Counted from the stretch's first letter, positions 16,706 to 27,007 are shown. The stretch is DNA of 64,000 nt from Nitrospirota bacterium (GCA_016219645.1 JACRLR010000040.1:186001-250000); one strand, 5' to 3'. Numbers and translations are program-made. The notes: generated by a model from the letters alone, not told the origin.

Positions 16706-17890
16706 TCACTGAGAAATCGAGCCTGCACGCAAGCCCACTGGGTGAAAATGATTCGGCAGCAGCATGATGCAGTTGGGGTTGAACCCCTGTGCTTTCAAGG
16801 TGTCGATGCTCCCCACCACCTTTCCCCCCTTCGTCACGTCGATCACCGTGATAGATCCGTCGCTCATCCCTTCCAGATTGAGCAGGCTATTTTGAACGAA
16901 CAAATAGCGCTCATCCGGAGAGAGGACCGTGTGATGGGCGCCTGGAGCGGCTGGAATAGCCTGGAGAAACTTGGGCTGTCGCGGATCTGTATTGTCGTAC
17001 AGATTGACGAATCCCGGCTTGGCGGTCGTGACGTACAAACGGTTCCCCTTTGCGCTATAGAGCATTTCCAATGGCATCCCTTGTTCGCGCGAGCCGAAGT
17101 CGTCCACTTGATGGAACGAGAAGGTTCTGGTTTTTGGATCCCACACTCCGGCCCACAGGGTCCCTTCCAACATGTTCGTGATGTGCACGACCGGCGGATC
17201 AGCGTTCGGCGCGAACATCACCTCGACGGGAGCAATCTTGGCGGGAGCCGGTTGGGACGTGACTCTATGTGTGGACAAGACCTTTCCGGTGCTGGCCTCG
17301 ATGACTGTTACCGTGTCGCCCGCCTCTGACATATCCGGCTTGACGGTGCTGGTGACGAGCACGCGGTCGATGCCATTGTGAATTGCGATGCCGTGCGGAT
17401 AGAGAATAAACGGCTCTGTCGGTCCAGCTGCGCTCACGGTTTTGATCGGCGTATCGTGGATGGCATCACCCATGATTACATTGCTCGAACCCATACAGGT
17501 GAGGTACCAGGTTTTGTTATCCTCCGATACGACGAGATCCTCGCCGACCTTGCAGTCCGGAACGTCAATCGCGCGTAGCCGGTAAGGGAACTTCGTAAGA
17601 TCGACGACGTGCAGGAGGCTTTTGCCCAAGGCCGTAATGTAGGCTTTCGTCCGATCGCGGTTGAAGAAGATGTGGTGAGCGACGAGGTCCGGAGGTAGCG
17701 GAATCTCCATCAAGATCTTGCCGAAGTCAGACGACGCGGGGTCAATGTCCATAATCGCGATCCCTTCTCGTCTCACCGGCTGTCCCTGCTTACTCTCGTA
17801 GTTTAAGAGGGCCAGCAGTTCAGCCGACGCCAGCGTTGCACAGGAGAGCAGCAGCACAAGGGTCAAGGAAATGAGTCGAAAGGGTTTCAT
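16706..17890 (-). CDS. exported YncE-like beta-propeller protein
   Basis: 394 residues with a cleavable signal peptide (LISLTLVLLLSCATLASA). The rest is made of repeated blades typical of YVTN/YncE propellers: HVVDLTKFPYRLRAIDVP, VTVIEASTGKVLSTHRV, RLYVTTAKPGFVNLYDN, ITVIDVTKGGKVVGSID. It is probably a periplasmic binding or scaffold protein; no catalytic residues are assigned. It is monocistronic, 56 nt before rluD on the same strand. A second, unrelated propeller lipoprotein lies at 47545-49068. Confidence 0.75.
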   Translation of the reverse strand: MKPFRLISLTLVLLLSCATLASAELLALLNYESKQGQPVRREGIAIMDIDPASSDFGKILMEIPLPPDLVAHHIFFNRDRTKAYITALGKSLLHVVDLTKFPYRLRAIDVPDCKVGEDLVVSEDNKTWYLTCMGSSNVIMGDAIHDTPIKTVSAAGPTEPFILYPHGIAIHNGIDRVLVTSTVKPDMSEAGDTVTVIEASTGKVLSTHRVTSQPAPAKIAPVEVMFAPNADPPVVHITNMLEGTLWAGVWDPKTRTFSFHQVDDFGSREQGMPLEMLYSAKGNRLYVTTAKPGFVNLYDNTDPRQPKFLQAIPAAPGAHHTVLSPDERYLFVQNSLLNLEGMSDGSITVIDVTKGGKVVGSIDTLKAQGFNPNCIMLLPNHFHPVGLRAGSISQ

Positions 17891-18209
17891 GGAAAGCCTC
17901 CTTGGATGGATCGCTAATAGCAGAAAAGGTACTCTTTTTAAAGGGGGCTCTGCAACGGGCGAAGGGGTAACGGGCGTGATTTCTCGCAGGGAAAGGGGTA
18001 AGCTTCGGCCGAGATGGTGGCGACGGGGGATTCGTCCCCTATGGGGTCGCGATCAGCCGCACCGGATATAAGAGCTGATGACGGATGTGTATGGCTGCGC
18101 ATCATTCTCCAAGGCTTTTCTAAATCCTCGGCCCCTGGTATTCTGATCATACTGTTCTCGATGTTCTTTTTCGGAGAGACAAGCAAACTGTCATCTCTTG
18201 GAGGTCGTT
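17891..18209. other. 319-bp divergent intergenic region
   Basis: Lies between the start of the propeller gene (-) and the start of the YkvA-like gene (+), so it must hold both promoters. GC-rich direct repeats of the type GGGCG/AAGGGGTAACGGGCG occur near 17955-17975. GGAGGT at 18200-18205 is the ribosome binding site of the next gene. No convincing promoter pair, RNA gene or ORF was seen. Confidence 0.5.
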
Positions 18210-18527
18210 ATGAGGGTATACGAGAGGCTGTGGCACCTGTTGCGTATGGTCGGTCGCTTTTGGACCGACCTCCCCCTGTTGGTTCGACTTCTCAAGGCTT
18301 GGAAAGACGGCAGGTACAGGGGCCCATCGGTTCAGACGCTCGTGGCAGTTGTCGCGGCGCTGTTGTATGTGGTCAGTCCGTTAGACCTGTTGCCCGACTT
18401 TATTCCCTGGATTGGCTTGTTCGACGATGCCGTCGTGCTGGCCTGGTTACTAGCCAGCCTCGCCAAGGACCTCGATCGTTTTCGAGACTGGGAACAGGGC
18501 ATCGTCGACGCAGTGGTCAAAGGCTAG
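18210..18527 (+). CDS. YkvA/DUF1232-family small membrane protein
   Basis: 105 residues from the ATG at 18210, preceded by a good GGAGGT at 18200-18205; a TTG four codons upstream is therefore rejected. The DUF1232 signature is clear: YVVSPLDLLPDFIPWIGLFD followed by DAVVLAWLLASLA, giving two hydrophobic helices. The family is widespread and its role is not established. The gene stands alone. Confidence 0.85.
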   Translation: MRVYERLWHLLRMVGRFWTDLPLLVRLLKAWKDGRYRGPSVQTLVAVVAALLYVVSPLDLLPDFIPWIGLFDDAVVLAWLLASLAKDLDRFRDWEQGIVDAVVKG

Positions 18528-18627
18528 TTTCGGGGGAGCACGCCTGAGGAGGCCCTGGTCCTTCTCTATTTAGCCGTCTGGCTGAGAATCGGGTCTGAAA
18601 ACGGGGGTCTCGGCCCTCAGTCGTTCC

Positions 18628-18959
18628 TTATTCTTCGATCAACGTCCCGGTCATATTAGCATGGCCTTTGCGCCGGCGTATGTAGAGGTACGTGCCCGGC
18701 GGGGGCGCCATGGCAATCCGGATCGATTGCCTCGGCGGAAGGAGAATGCCGGGGCTGTCGGACTTGGGCGGAGGGGGGGCGCGCGCCCCGCGTTGTAGAC
18801 GGAGAGGGTGATGGGCAGAGTGGCCGTTACCTGCACCAGGTTGGGGACGAAGGAAAAATCTTCCGCGGTGAGGGAGATCTGTTGCGTTCTGTCGCAGGAG
18901 GCAACGAGGAATGAGAGAACCAGACAGAGGAGGAATCGGGGGGAGTATCGGCTATGCAT
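18628..18959 (-). pseudogene. frameshifted cupredoxin-like lipoprotein
   Basis: The ATG at 18959 overlaps the stop of the redoxin gene. The product starts MHSRYSPRFLLCLVLSFLVA with lipobox VASC, then continues with a cupredoxin-like beta-strand pattern (SLTAEDFSFVPNLVQVTATL, ITLSVYNAGRAP). At a run of seven C (18773-18779 on the + strand as G) the frame is lost. Reading on in the neighbouring frame gives a sensible C-terminus: SDSPGILLPPRQSIRIAMAP, PPGTYLYIRRRKGHANMTG, LIEE, stop at 18628. One base is therefore missing (or two extra) in the homopolymer. The His and Met of a copper site remain but the usual Cys is Arg, so copper binding is doubtful even if the frame is restored. Confidence 0.7.
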
Positions 18960-19527
18960 AGGGCGGCGCATTGCCGCGCTTCCACTTGATGCTGCAGCCG
19001 ATGCTGGCCTTTTGGTTGGAATCAACTGGGTTTCCGGCAAGCAGCCTGTCGATCGCTGCACGAAGATCGCGGCCTGTGACCGGCTTGTTGTTGCCTGGTC
19101 GACTGTCGTCGAGCTGGCCCCGGTAGACAAGTCGTCGCTGGGCATCAAAGAGATAGAATTCCGGTGTGCAGGCGGCCTTATAGGCCTTGGCGACTTCTTG
19201 GGTTTCGTCGAAGCACAAGGGAAAACGAAACTTGAGCTGCTGGGCCATCTCCTTGAGCCGCTCGGGGGCGTCATCGGGATAATGAGCCGGATCGTTGCTG
19301 CTGATGCCGATGATGCCAAGCCCCGTGTCCTGGTAGTCCTGTCCGATCTTGGCGATCTCGCTCTGGACATGCACGACATAGGGACAGTGCCGGCACATAA
19401 AGATAACCAACAAGGCGGCCTTGCCGGCAAACGAGTCGAGCGAATACAGTCGTCCGCTCACGACATCGGGCAAGGTAAAGGAGGGAGCCGGCGTTCCAAG
19501 CGGGAGCATCATCGATGAGACCGCCAT
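18952..19527 (-). CDS. redoxin-domain (thioredoxin-fold peroxiredoxin-like) protein
   Basis: 191 residues from the ATG at 19527 (MAVSSMMLPLGTPAPSFTLP); in-frame sequence extending to 19989 runs into the divergent gene and is discarded. An AhpC/TSA-Redoxin fold is indicated by APSFTLPDVVSGRLYSLDSF, LLVIFMCRHCPYVVHVQSEI and FPLCFDETQEVAKAYKAACT. The CxxC form CRHC replaces the TlpA WCxxC. The family (often called thioredoxin family protein, resistance to oxidative stress) is usually cytoplasmic, and no signal peptide is seen. It overlaps the downstream lipoprotein start. Confidence 0.85.
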   Translation of the reverse strand: MAVSSMMLPLGTPAPSFTLPDVVSGRLYSLDSFAGKAALLVIFMCRHCPYVVHVQSEIAKIGQDYQDTGLGIIGISSNDPAHYPDDAPERLKEMAQQLKFRFPLCFDETQEVAKAYKAACTPEFYLFDAQRRLVYRGQLDDSRPGNNKPVTGRDLRAAIDRLLAGNPVDSNQKASIGCSIKWKRGNAPPYA

Positions 19528-19641
19528 AGGGTAACTCCTGATGTCATGTTGAACAACGCAGGGGTGACATTTTACAGATCTGGATGTCCGCCGACTAGGC
19601 CTGGTCATGTGGAGATACATCACAAAAAGAGAGAAGAAGGG

Positions 19642-19669
19642 CCAAGCGGATGCTCGCGCATCCGCTTGG
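19642..19669. other. perfect 28-bp palindromic hairpin in divergent promoter region
   Basis: CCAAGCGGATGC, a TCGC loop and GCATCCGCTTGG form a perfect 12-bp stem. It lies between the redoxin gene (- strand, starts 19527) and the aldo/keto reductase gene (+ strand, starts 19708), 39 nt before the latter's start. Its position suggests an operator or a leader hairpin rather than a terminator; no T-run follows. Confidence 0.5.
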
Positions 19670-19707
19670 TTGCACAGGGTGATGGAATAACGGCATAATT
19701 TCTGGCG

Positions 19708-20685
19708 ATGTCGATGCAATATGTCCATCTCGGTCGCTCGGGGGTGAAGATCAGTCGGCTCTGTCTTGGCACGATGAACTTCGGGCCGGAGACGAGTGAG
19801 GGCGAGAGTTTTGCCATCATGGATCGGGCGCTGGAGTTGGGCATTAACTTTTTCGACACGGCGAATGTCTATGGTTGGAAGGTGGGTGAAGGGTGGACGG
19901 AGCAGATTGTCGGGCGCTGGTTTGCCCAACGCGGAGGACGACGAGAGAAAGTCGTCCTGGCGACGAAGGTCTTCGGCAGAATGGGCCAATGGCCGAATCA
20001 GTCACGCTTGTCGGCCCTGCACATCAAACGGGCCTGCGAGGAAAGTCTGCGACGTCTTCAGACGGACTGTATCGATCTCTACCAGATGCACCACGTCGAT
20101 CGGGAGACGCCCTGGGAGGAAATCTGGCAGGCGATGGAGCAGCTGGTGCGGGAAGGCAAGATTCTCTACGTTGGCAGCAGTAACTTCGCCGGCTGGCACC
20201 TGGCCCAGGCGCAAGAGCTGTCGCGCAGTCGTCACTTCCTTGGACTCGTGTCCGAACAGAGTCTCTATAATTTGAACGAACGGACGGTCGAGCTGGAAGT
20301 GATTCCGGCCTGCGAAGCCTATGGCATCGGTCTCATTCCTTGGAGTCCGCTCGCGCGCGGGCTGTTGGCCGGCTCATTGGAACCGGCGAAGGTCGGTCGA
20401 CGCGCCGACGAGGACCTAAAGAAAGAAATTGAAAAATATCGGCCCAGGCTGGAGGCCTATGAGGCGTTGTGCAGTCAGCTTGGCGAACAACCAGCCGATG
20501 TCGCACTCTCGTGGCTGCTCCATCAAAAATCGGTTACGTCGCCGATTATCGGACCCCGTACGATCGCGCAGTTGAACGGCACGATACGTGTGTTGACTCT
20601 CACGTTGAGTCAAGACACACTGAAACGGCTCGATGACATCTTTCCCGGCCCTGGTAGGCCTGCCCCAGAAGCCTACGCTTGGTAA
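19708..20685 (+). CDS. aldo/keto reductase
   Basis: NAD(P)H-dependent oxidoreductase of the AKR superfamily, 325 residues, TIM-barrel. The catalytic tetrad is visible: Asp and Tyr in FFDTANVYGW, Lys in VLATKVFGRM and His in DLYQMHHVDRE. The cofactor-binding C-terminal part includes VTSPIIGPRTIAQLNGTI. It is closest in style to the YghZ/Gpr-like subgroup; the substrate is unknown. It is convergent with atpC, and the 224-nt gap holds two copies of a palindromic repeat. Confidence 0.93.
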   Translation: MSMQYVHLGRSGVKISRLCLGTMNFGPETSEGESFAIMDRALELGINFFDTANVYGWKVGEGWTEQIVGRWFAQRGGRREKVVLATKVFGRMGQWPNQSRLSALHIKRACEESLRRLQTDCIDLYQMHHVDRETPWEEIWQAMEQLVREGKILYVGSSNFAGWHLAQAQELSRSRHFLGLVSEQSLYNLNERTVELEVIPACEAYGIGLIPWSPLARGLLAGSLEPAKVGRRADEDLKKEIEKYRPRLEAYEALCSQLGEQPADVALSWLLHQKSVTSPIIGPRTIAQLNGTIRVLTLTLSQDTLKRLDDIFPGPGRPAPEAYAW

Positions 20686-20761
20686 AAAAGGAGGCAGGCA
20701 ACCTCTCCGGCGCCGTCCGCCTTTCCCCATTCCCTATATCTCTCAGGGGTAGCCTGGTCGA

Positions 20762-20815
20762 GCCTCAAGTGCGCGCGTCGAACGAGCACCTCTTGATTCT
20801 TCACATTCTCAAGAG
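20762..20815. repeat. partial copy of the GCGCGTCGAACGAGCAC repeat
   Basis: Contains TGCGCGCGTCGAACGAGCAC at 20770-20789, followed by a CTCTTGA...TCAAGAG hairpin (20790-20815). It matches the left half of the full elements at 20816, 43174 and 56331 but lacks the right half of the core. Confidence 0.6.
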
Positions 20816-20906
20816 GGGGCAGGCAAGCCGTCGTTCACTGCGCGCATCGAGCGACCACCGTTGTATCATGGGGGCTCTGCGAGCAAGAAGGATGGTTGGC
20901 TGCCCC
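20816..20906. repeat. palindromic repeat with conserved core, copy 1
   Basis: The outer arms GGGGCAGGCAAGCC (20816-20829) and GGTTGGCTGCCCC (20894-20906) are complementary. Inside lies a diverged core beginning TGCGCGCATCGAGCGACCAC at 20839 and ending CTCTGCGAGCAAGAAG. The element fills the space between the convergent AKR and atpC genes and ends 3 nt before the atpC stop, a position suited to a bidirectional terminator. Confidence 0.7.
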
Positions 20907-20909
20907 TTC

Positions 20910-21323
20910 CTAACTTTTGCGGGCTCGTTCGGCGATTTTCTTGCGGAGGCGGGCTTTTTCGAGGCTGATTTCGGCTTCTTTGAGTTCGGACGGCAGGCCT
21001 CCGGCCTTGAGGCGCTGTTCAGCTTTTTCCACGTTCGCTTGTGCGCGGTCCACGTCGATATCTTCAGCCTTCTCGGCGATCTCGGCCAGGATGGTCACTT
21101 TGGTCGGCGTGACCTCTGCATAACCCCAGAGGACCGCCATGTGGTTGGTCTGATCTCCGACGCGATAATGGAGCTCACCGATGCGCAACGTCGTAAGGAA
21201 ATGACAATGTCTCGGCAACACACCGAATTCACCCTCTGAGCCAGGGGCAATCACCTCATCCACCTCCTGGCTCAAGAGCAACTTCTCCGGCGTCACCACT
21301 TCTAATAGAATCTTCCCCGCCAT
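20910..21323 (-). CDS. atpC: ATP synthase F1 epsilon subunit
   Basis: 137 residues. N-terminal beta-sandwich with LLEVVTPEKLLLSQEVDEVI and the family's PGSEGEFGVLPRHCHFLT, followed by the two-helix C-terminal domain (AEKAEDIDVDRAQANVEKAE onward). It forms part of the central stalk and regulates ATP hydrolysis. It is last in the atpH-A-D-C run. An 83-nt gap holding a 7-bp-unit inverted repeat separates it from atpD. Its normal stalk partner, the gamma subunit, is not encoded here. Confidence 0.95.
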   Translation of the reverse strand: MAGKILLEVVTPEKLLLSQEVDEVIAPGSEGEFGVLPRHCHFLTTLRIGELHYRVGDQTNHMAVLWGYAEVTPTKVTILAEIAEKAEDIDVDRAQANVEKAEQRLKAGGLPSELKEAEISLEKARLRKKIAERARKS

Positions 21324-21325
21324 AA

Positions 21326-21400
21326 TTCCTCGTGAGGCGTGAAACGTGAAGCGTCAGGCGAAGGATTGAAACACCTTACCCCTCACGCCTTACCCCTTAC
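21326..21400. repeat. 7-bp-unit inverted repeat between atpD and atpC
   Basis: The left arm at 21331-21360 reads CGTGAGG, CGTGAAA, CGTGAAG, CGTCAGG. The right arm at 21374-21400 reads CCTTACC, CCTCACG, CCTTACC, CCTTAC. The arms are complementary, giving an imperfect hairpin in the atpD-atpC intercistronic RNA. Confidence 0.8.
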
Positions 21401-21406
21401 ATTCTT

Positions 21407-22876
<1,470 letters not shown>

Positions 22877-23041
22877 CTATATTACCGCTTCTCCACCACC
22901 GACAATGTCCAGCAGTTTCGGATTCGCTTCAGTCACAATCTGTAAGGCCTCGGTAATGGCCTGTGTATGTCTACATACCGCCATGTGTATGTTACGTGCA
23001 GAGTTTCTAGCCCCGCATCGTTGAGATTCCTTGACAATGAA
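22877..23041 (-). pseudogene. possible C-terminal remnant of ATP synthase gamma subunit
   Basis: In the slot where atpG normally lies there is only a 54-codon open stretch without a convincing start (an internal ATG at 22984 would give 35 residues). It ends ANPKLLDIVGGGEAVI then stop at 22877. The last residues resemble the conserved gamma C-terminus, which ends ELxEIVxGAxAV/L, and an upstream QAITEAL is like the RQAAIT motif. No other gamma motif survives. The stretch could be a decayed gene end or a chance reading; identity is uncertain. Confidence 0.3.
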
Positions 23042-23076
23042 CTATACGCCCTTAGACGTCAGCATTTCAGCAGTGG

Positions 23077-24594
23077 TTACTTTCCTCCGTACCCCATTTT
23101 TTGTTTAAAGGTCTTGATCATCTCTTTGAGTCTGTCGCTAACCGTCTCATCGATCTTCCCGATGGTCGTAATTTCTGTTTTCAGCTCCGGATGGTTCTGT
23201 TGTATGTAGCGCAGCAGGTCAGCTTCAAACTCTTGGACTTTATCGACCGATACATCATCCAGATATCCGTTGACGCCGGCGTAAATCGACAGCACTTGAT
23301 CGGCGACCGGCATCGGTTTGTATTGTCCCTGCTTGAGCAACTCCACCATCCGAACGCCACGCGCAAGTTGCCTCTGTGTCGCTTTGTCGAGCTCGCTGCC
23401 GAACTGGGAGAACGCGGCCATTTCTCGGTACTGCGCGAGATCGAGCCGAAGGGTACCGGCCACCTGCTTCATGGTCTTGATCTGAGCCGAACCCCCGACG
23501 CGGGAGACCGACAGACCCACGTTAATTGCGGGACGAATACCGGAGTAGAACAGATCGCTGGCGAGATAGATCTGCCCATCCGTAATTGAAATGACGTTGG
23601 TCGGAATGTAGGCGGACACGTCACCGGCTTGCGTTTCGATGATCGGCAGTGCCGTGAGGCTTCCCCCGCCGAGCTTGTCACTGAGCTTGGCCGCACGCTC
23701 CAACAACCGGGAGTGCAGATAGAACACGTCACCCGGATAGGCTTCGCGGCCTGGAGGACGACGGAGCAGGAGAGACAACTGACGGTAGGCGACGGCGTGT
23801 TTGGAGAGGTCGTCATAGACGATCAACGCATGTTTGCCGTTATCCCGGAAGTATTCGCCGATGGCGGCACCGGCAAAGGGCGCAAGATACTGCATGGGCG
23901 CAGCATCGCTTGCGCTGGCCGCCACCACGATGCTGTAATCCATCGCGTGGCTCTCCTCGAGCGTCTTAACAACCCGGGCCACGGTCGACCGTTTCTGACC
24001 TATGGCCACGTAGATACAAAAGACGTTGAGGCCCTGTTGATTGATAATGGTATCGATGGCGATGGCGGTTTTGCCGGTCTGCCGGTCGCCGATGATCAAC
24101 TCACGCTGCCCGCGGCCAATGGGAATCATGGCGTCGATGGCCTTGATACCCGTTTGCAGGGGTTCGCGGACCGACTGGCGTGTATTCACTCCCGGTGCAG
24201 TGACTTCTATGCGGGACGAGAGCGACGATTTGATCGGGCCCTTTCCATCGATAGGTTGCCCAATTGCGTTCACCACACGACCGAGCAATGCTTCGCCAAC
24301 TGGAATCTCCGCAATACGTCCCGTGCGCTTGACCGGATCGCCTTCCTTGACCCCCACGTCATCGCCCATGAGCACGGCGCCGACGTTGTCTTCTTCAAGG
24401 TTCAGCGCGATCCCGTAAAGTCCGCCGGGAAATTCGAGCATTTCACCGGCCATGGCGCCGTCTAGGCCATAGACCTTGGCAATCCCATCTCCGACTTGAA
24501 TGACAGAGCCGGTCTCTTTGACATCGACCTGTTTGTCGAAGCCTTTGATTTTCTCTTTGATGATCGAACTGATTTCTTCTGCCTTGATCTGCAT
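23077..24594 (-). CDS. atpA: ATP synthase F1 alpha subunit
   Basis: Non-catalytic nucleotide-binding subunit, 505 residues, normal length. P-loop [35 protein letters not shown] and the alpha-specific [19 protein letters not shown] are all present; the N-terminus ([16 protein letters not shown]) binds delta. The gene starts 2 nt after the atpH stop. Downstream, the usual atpG is absent. No degradation is visible in the reading frame, which implies selection on a working enzyme. Confidence 0.97.
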   Translation of the reverse strand: MQIKAEEISSIIKEKIKGFDKQVDVKETGSVIQVGDGIAKVYGLDGAMAGEMLEFPGGLYGIALNLEEDNVGAVLMGDDVGVKEGDPVKRTGRIAEIPVGEALLGRVVNAIGQPIDGKGPIKSSLSSRIEVTAPGVNTRQSVREPLQTGIKAIDAMIPIGRGQRELIIGDRQTGKTAIAIDTIINQQGLNVFCIYVAIGQKRSTVARVVKTLEESHAMDYSIVVAASASDAAPMQYLAPFAGAAIGEYFRDNGKHALIVYDDLSKHAVAYRQLSLLLRRPPGREAYPGDVFYLHSRLLERAAKLSDKLGGGSLTALPIIETQAGDVSAYIPTNVISITDGQIYLASDLFYSGIRPAINVGLSVSRVGGSAQIKTMKQVAGTLRLDLAQYREMAAFSQFGSELDKATQRQLARGVRMVELLKQGQYKPMPVADQVLSIYAGVNGYLDDVSVDKVQEFEADLLRYIQQNHPELKTEITTIGKIDETVSDRLKEMIKTFKQKMGYGGK

Positions 24595-24596
24595 GA

Positions 24597-25136
24597 CTAC
24601 TCCTTCTTCAACAAACCCTCCATCGCTTGTAACCGGCTCAGTACGGTGCTATCGACTAACGTGCTGCCGAGACGGATCTGTAGGCCAGCGATATAGCGGG
24701 CATCAGTGTGAAAGGTCACTTCCACTTGGCGCTTGAGCACTGTGCGCAAGCGATCGCTGATTTGATCTTGTTCATGTGGAGGTATAGCCGTTGCTGAGAA
24801 GACAATGACCGGCTGAGTGCCTTTGGCCGCATCGGCAAGTTTCGCGAAGGCCTCGGCGATTTCAGGAATAAAGGCGACGCGATTCTTTTTCACTAACTGT
24901 GCTAGAAAGGCTTTTCCGGCTGGAGGACAGCCCAGGCGTGAACCTAGTTCTGCAAGGACAGCAATTTTATCCTCGGCGCCATATGCCGGTGACGCCACGA
25001 CATGGCGCAGCTCGGTTGAGTCCTTGAGCGCTTGCCTTAACCCGGTTAAGGCTGTGCGGGCTGACTCGATTGTGGAGATGTCGAGTAGCTCAAACAACGC
25101 CTGTGCGTAACGTCGCGCCACTACTGTCTTAATCAC
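24597..25136 (-). CDS. atpH: ATP synthase F1 delta subunit
   Basis: 179 residues, the stator connector between F1 alpha and the b subunits. The N-terminal helical domain starts [17 protein letters not shown], and the C-terminal conserved region is [20 protein letters not shown] then [16 protein letters not shown], matching the family's last block (GGxxxxxGxxxxDxSxxxxL). It is first in this atp run; the Fo genes a, b and c are not adjacent, so they must lie elsewhere. A candidate promoter lies at 25210-25239. Confidence 0.95.
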   Translation of the reverse strand: MIKTVVARRYAQALFELLDISTIESARTALTGLRQALKDSTELRHVVASPAYGAEDKIAVLAELGSRLGCPPAGKAFLAQLVKKNRVAFIPEIAEAFAKLADAAKGTQPVIVFSATAIPPHEQDQISDRLRTVLKRQVEVTFHTDARYIAGLQIRLGSTLVDSTVLSRLQAMEGLLKKE

Positions 25137-25209
25137 TATATCGATCCGTTCTCTGTTCTATTTGGCAAAGAAGGAAGTCTTCCTGCTCTAGCAGGAAAAT
25201 GGGCGTGCA

Positions 25210-25239
25210 AAGTTAGCATTGCCGGATAAGTGCTGTCAA
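25210..25239 (-). promoter_or_regulatory. candidate sigma70-type promoter of atpHADC
   Basis: On the minus strand TTGACA (25239-25234) is followed after 18 nt by TAACTT (25215-25210), about 75 nt upstream of the atpH start. The -35 is perfect, the -10 is weak. It is the only such pair seen in the gap between atpH and the mobile element. Confidence 0.4.
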
Positions 25240-25267
25240 TATGATGCCGGGAATTTGAGACCGTTAG

Positions 25268-25443
25268 CCCGCATTATTCATGACTGTTCGTGGCGAAATC
25301 GCCACGCCGCGTCGTGAGACTGGCGCGCGGAGCCCGGAGGACCTGAGGCCTACTGTGCACGTCGAAGGTCCGAGGGGCGAGCCTGCCGGCTTGTTGCAAC
25401 AACGGATCGGCGATTGCAGCAGAAGAGTCCTGAATAATGCGGG
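25268..25443. mobile_element. 176-bp MITE-like element with 4-bp target duplication
   Basis: The ends are inverted repeats: CCCGCATTATTCATGACTG at 25268 and its near-complement ending at 25443 (the first 13 bp are identical, 20 of 22 overall). The element is flanked on both sides by TTAG (25264-25267 and 25444-25447), a 4-bp duplication. No ORF of note lies inside; a GTGGCGAAATCGCCAC hairpin lies at 25290-25305. The right-hand TTAG supplies the stop codon of mnmA. A short end starting with CC and a 4-bp duplication are features of IS1380-type transposition, but the family assignment is a guess. Confidence 0.75.
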
Positions 25444-26526
25444 TTAGAATGATTGGATGATACCGCCGCCCAGTACATGATCGTTTCGATAGAAGACCGC
25501 TGACTGCCCTGGGCTCAACGCTCGCTGGGGTACATGAAAGGAAATACGCAGGGTGCCCTCTGAAAGGGGTTGGATGGTTGCGGGCGTGGCAGCTGTAGCA
25601 TACCGGACTTTAATGTCAGCCTCTGTTGGTCCGGTGAGGAGGGAGGGGTCGAAGAGATTGAGATCCGTAATGTCACAGTGGCTGCGACGTAGTGATTCTT
25701 CTGCTCCAAGCACGACGGTATTGGTGGCCGGCAGTACTTGCTGTACATAGAGCCTGCGGCCAGTGGCAATACCGAGACCTCTCCGCTGGCCTGGCGTGTA
25801 GAAGGCGATACCGTCATGTTCGCCCAAATATTGGCCCGCATCGTCGACAAAGGCCCCTGGGTTCTTTGCGGAGGGCGATTCCTTTTCGATGAAAGTCCGA
25901 TAATCGCCGTGGCTCACAAAACAGATTTCCTGACTTTCCTTCAATTCTTCGACAGGAAGACCCAAGGCCCCTGCTTCCTTCCATACGTCCGCCTTCTCCA
26001 TGTCTCCCACAGGAAAAAGTAGGCGTTCGAGCCACGCGTGGCGGAGACGATAGAGGAAGTAGCTTTGGTCTTTCTTAAGATCCGTTGCTCGCTGAAGCGT
26101 CCGCATTCCCCGGGATTCGCCAATGCGAACATAGTGGCCGGTGGCCACAAATTTGATTCCGCGTGTGTTCGCAAGCTCGATGAGACCACGCAGCTTGACC
26201 CGCTCGTTGCACCTGACACAGGGGTTGGGTGTTGTCCCTTCGAGATAGCCGGCCACAAAGTTGTCGATGACGCCGGCTCGAAAGGTTGCTCTGGTGTCGA
26301 CGACCTCATAAGGAATTTTCAATGTCTGTGCGACAAACCGGGCAATACCGACCTTGCAGCAGCCGCGTTCCTCCCACCGCTTAGAGGCCGCGACGGTTTC
26401 ATCTTCGTGTTCCCAGACCTGGAGCGTGACGCCGTGGACGTCGTACCCCTGGCGAACGAGGAGCGCTGCCGCGACGGAGCTGTCCACTCCACCGCTCATG
26501 CCGAGAAGAACTGTAGGGCGAGCCAT
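25444..26526 (-). CDS. mnmA: tRNA-specific 2-thiouridylase MnmA
   Basis: Forms s2U34 in the anticodon of tRNA-Lys, Glu and Gln; cytoplasmic. 360 residues. The PP-loop is LLGMSGGVDSSVAAALLV, the first catalytic Cys is in TPNPCVRCNERVKL and the second in SQEICFVSHGDYRTF. It shares the wobble-uridine pathway with MnmE and MnmG encoded 4-8 kb away. The last codons and the TAA stop abut the MITE-like element; the C-terminus (VLGGGIIQSF) is of normal length, so the gene seems intact. Confidence 0.96.
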   Translation of the reverse strand: MARPTVLLGMSGGVDSSVAAALLVRQGYDVHGVTLQVWEHEDETVAASKRWEERGCCKVGIARFVAQTLKIPYEVVDTRATFRAGVIDNFVAGYLEGTTPNPCVRCNERVKLRGLIELANTRGIKFVATGHYVRIGESRGMRTLQRATDLKKDQSYFLYRLRHAWLERLLFPVGDMEKADVWKEAGALGLPVEELKESQEICFVSHGDYRTFIEKESPSAKNPGAFVDDAGQYLGEHDGIAFYTPGQRRGLGIATGRRLYVQQVLPATNTVVLGAEESLRRSHCDITDLNLFDPSLLTGPTEADIKVRYATAATPATIQPLSEGTLRISFHVPQRALSPGQSAVFYRNDHVLGGGIIQSF

Positions 26527-26581
26527 ACAGTCGCTATTCTACTGGGAAGACGGGAAAAGGGCTAGAGGGCGCGTCCTCTGA

Positions 26582-27007
26582 CTAATGGGCGGCCGCGACG
26601 AAGCTGGGTGAGATATCGAGCGCGAGAGCGCGGTCGTTGCTCCAATGATGCGCACCCATATCACACATGCCATGGAAATGAGAGCCTTCTTCGATTGCAA
26701 TAACCGGGGTCCGGATATCACCGACAAGAACACCGGGTTTAAGGATGAGAATTTTTTCACTAGCAGTGATAGTGCCATTGATCTTGCCGCTATTCATGAG
26801 GACTCCGGCTGACACGATACCCTCGATCACTGCATGCTCACCGACGATGAGTGTCCCAGTTGTATAGATCTCGCCTTCGACTCGTCCATCAACCCGGAGG
26901 GTGCCGTCAAAACTGACGACCCCCCTGAACTCCGCGCCTTTTCCCAAAAGGGTAAGGTTTTCACTGTTCTGCTCATGTTGTTGAACGCGTTCTCTTGTCG
27001 GCCACAT
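26582..27007 (-). CDS. bactofilin
   Basis: 141-residue bactofilin (DUF583), a polymer-forming cytoskeletal protein with a right-handed beta-helix core. The repeating strand pattern is clear: GKGAEFRGVVSFDGTLRVDG, VEGEIYTTGTLIVGEHAVIE, INGTITASEKILILKPGV. Short unstructured tails flank the core. It is paired with a second bactofilin 88 nt upstream on the same strand, next to parAB, suggesting a role in cell shape or in placing the chromosome origin; in Myxococcus bactofilins position ParABS, which makes the context meaningful. Confidence 0.93.
   Translation of the reverse strand: MWPTRERVQQHEQNSENLTLLGKGAEFRGVVSFDGTLRVDGRVEGEIYTTGTLIVGEHAVIEGIVSAGVLMNSGKINGTITASEKILILKPGVLVGDIRTPVIAIEEGSHFHGMCDMGAHHWSNDRALALDISPSFVAAAH

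Noticed and set aside
20679-21239. 186-codon frame on the + strand after the aldo/keto reductase
   Set aside because: Overlaps palindromic repeats and lies antisense to atpC.
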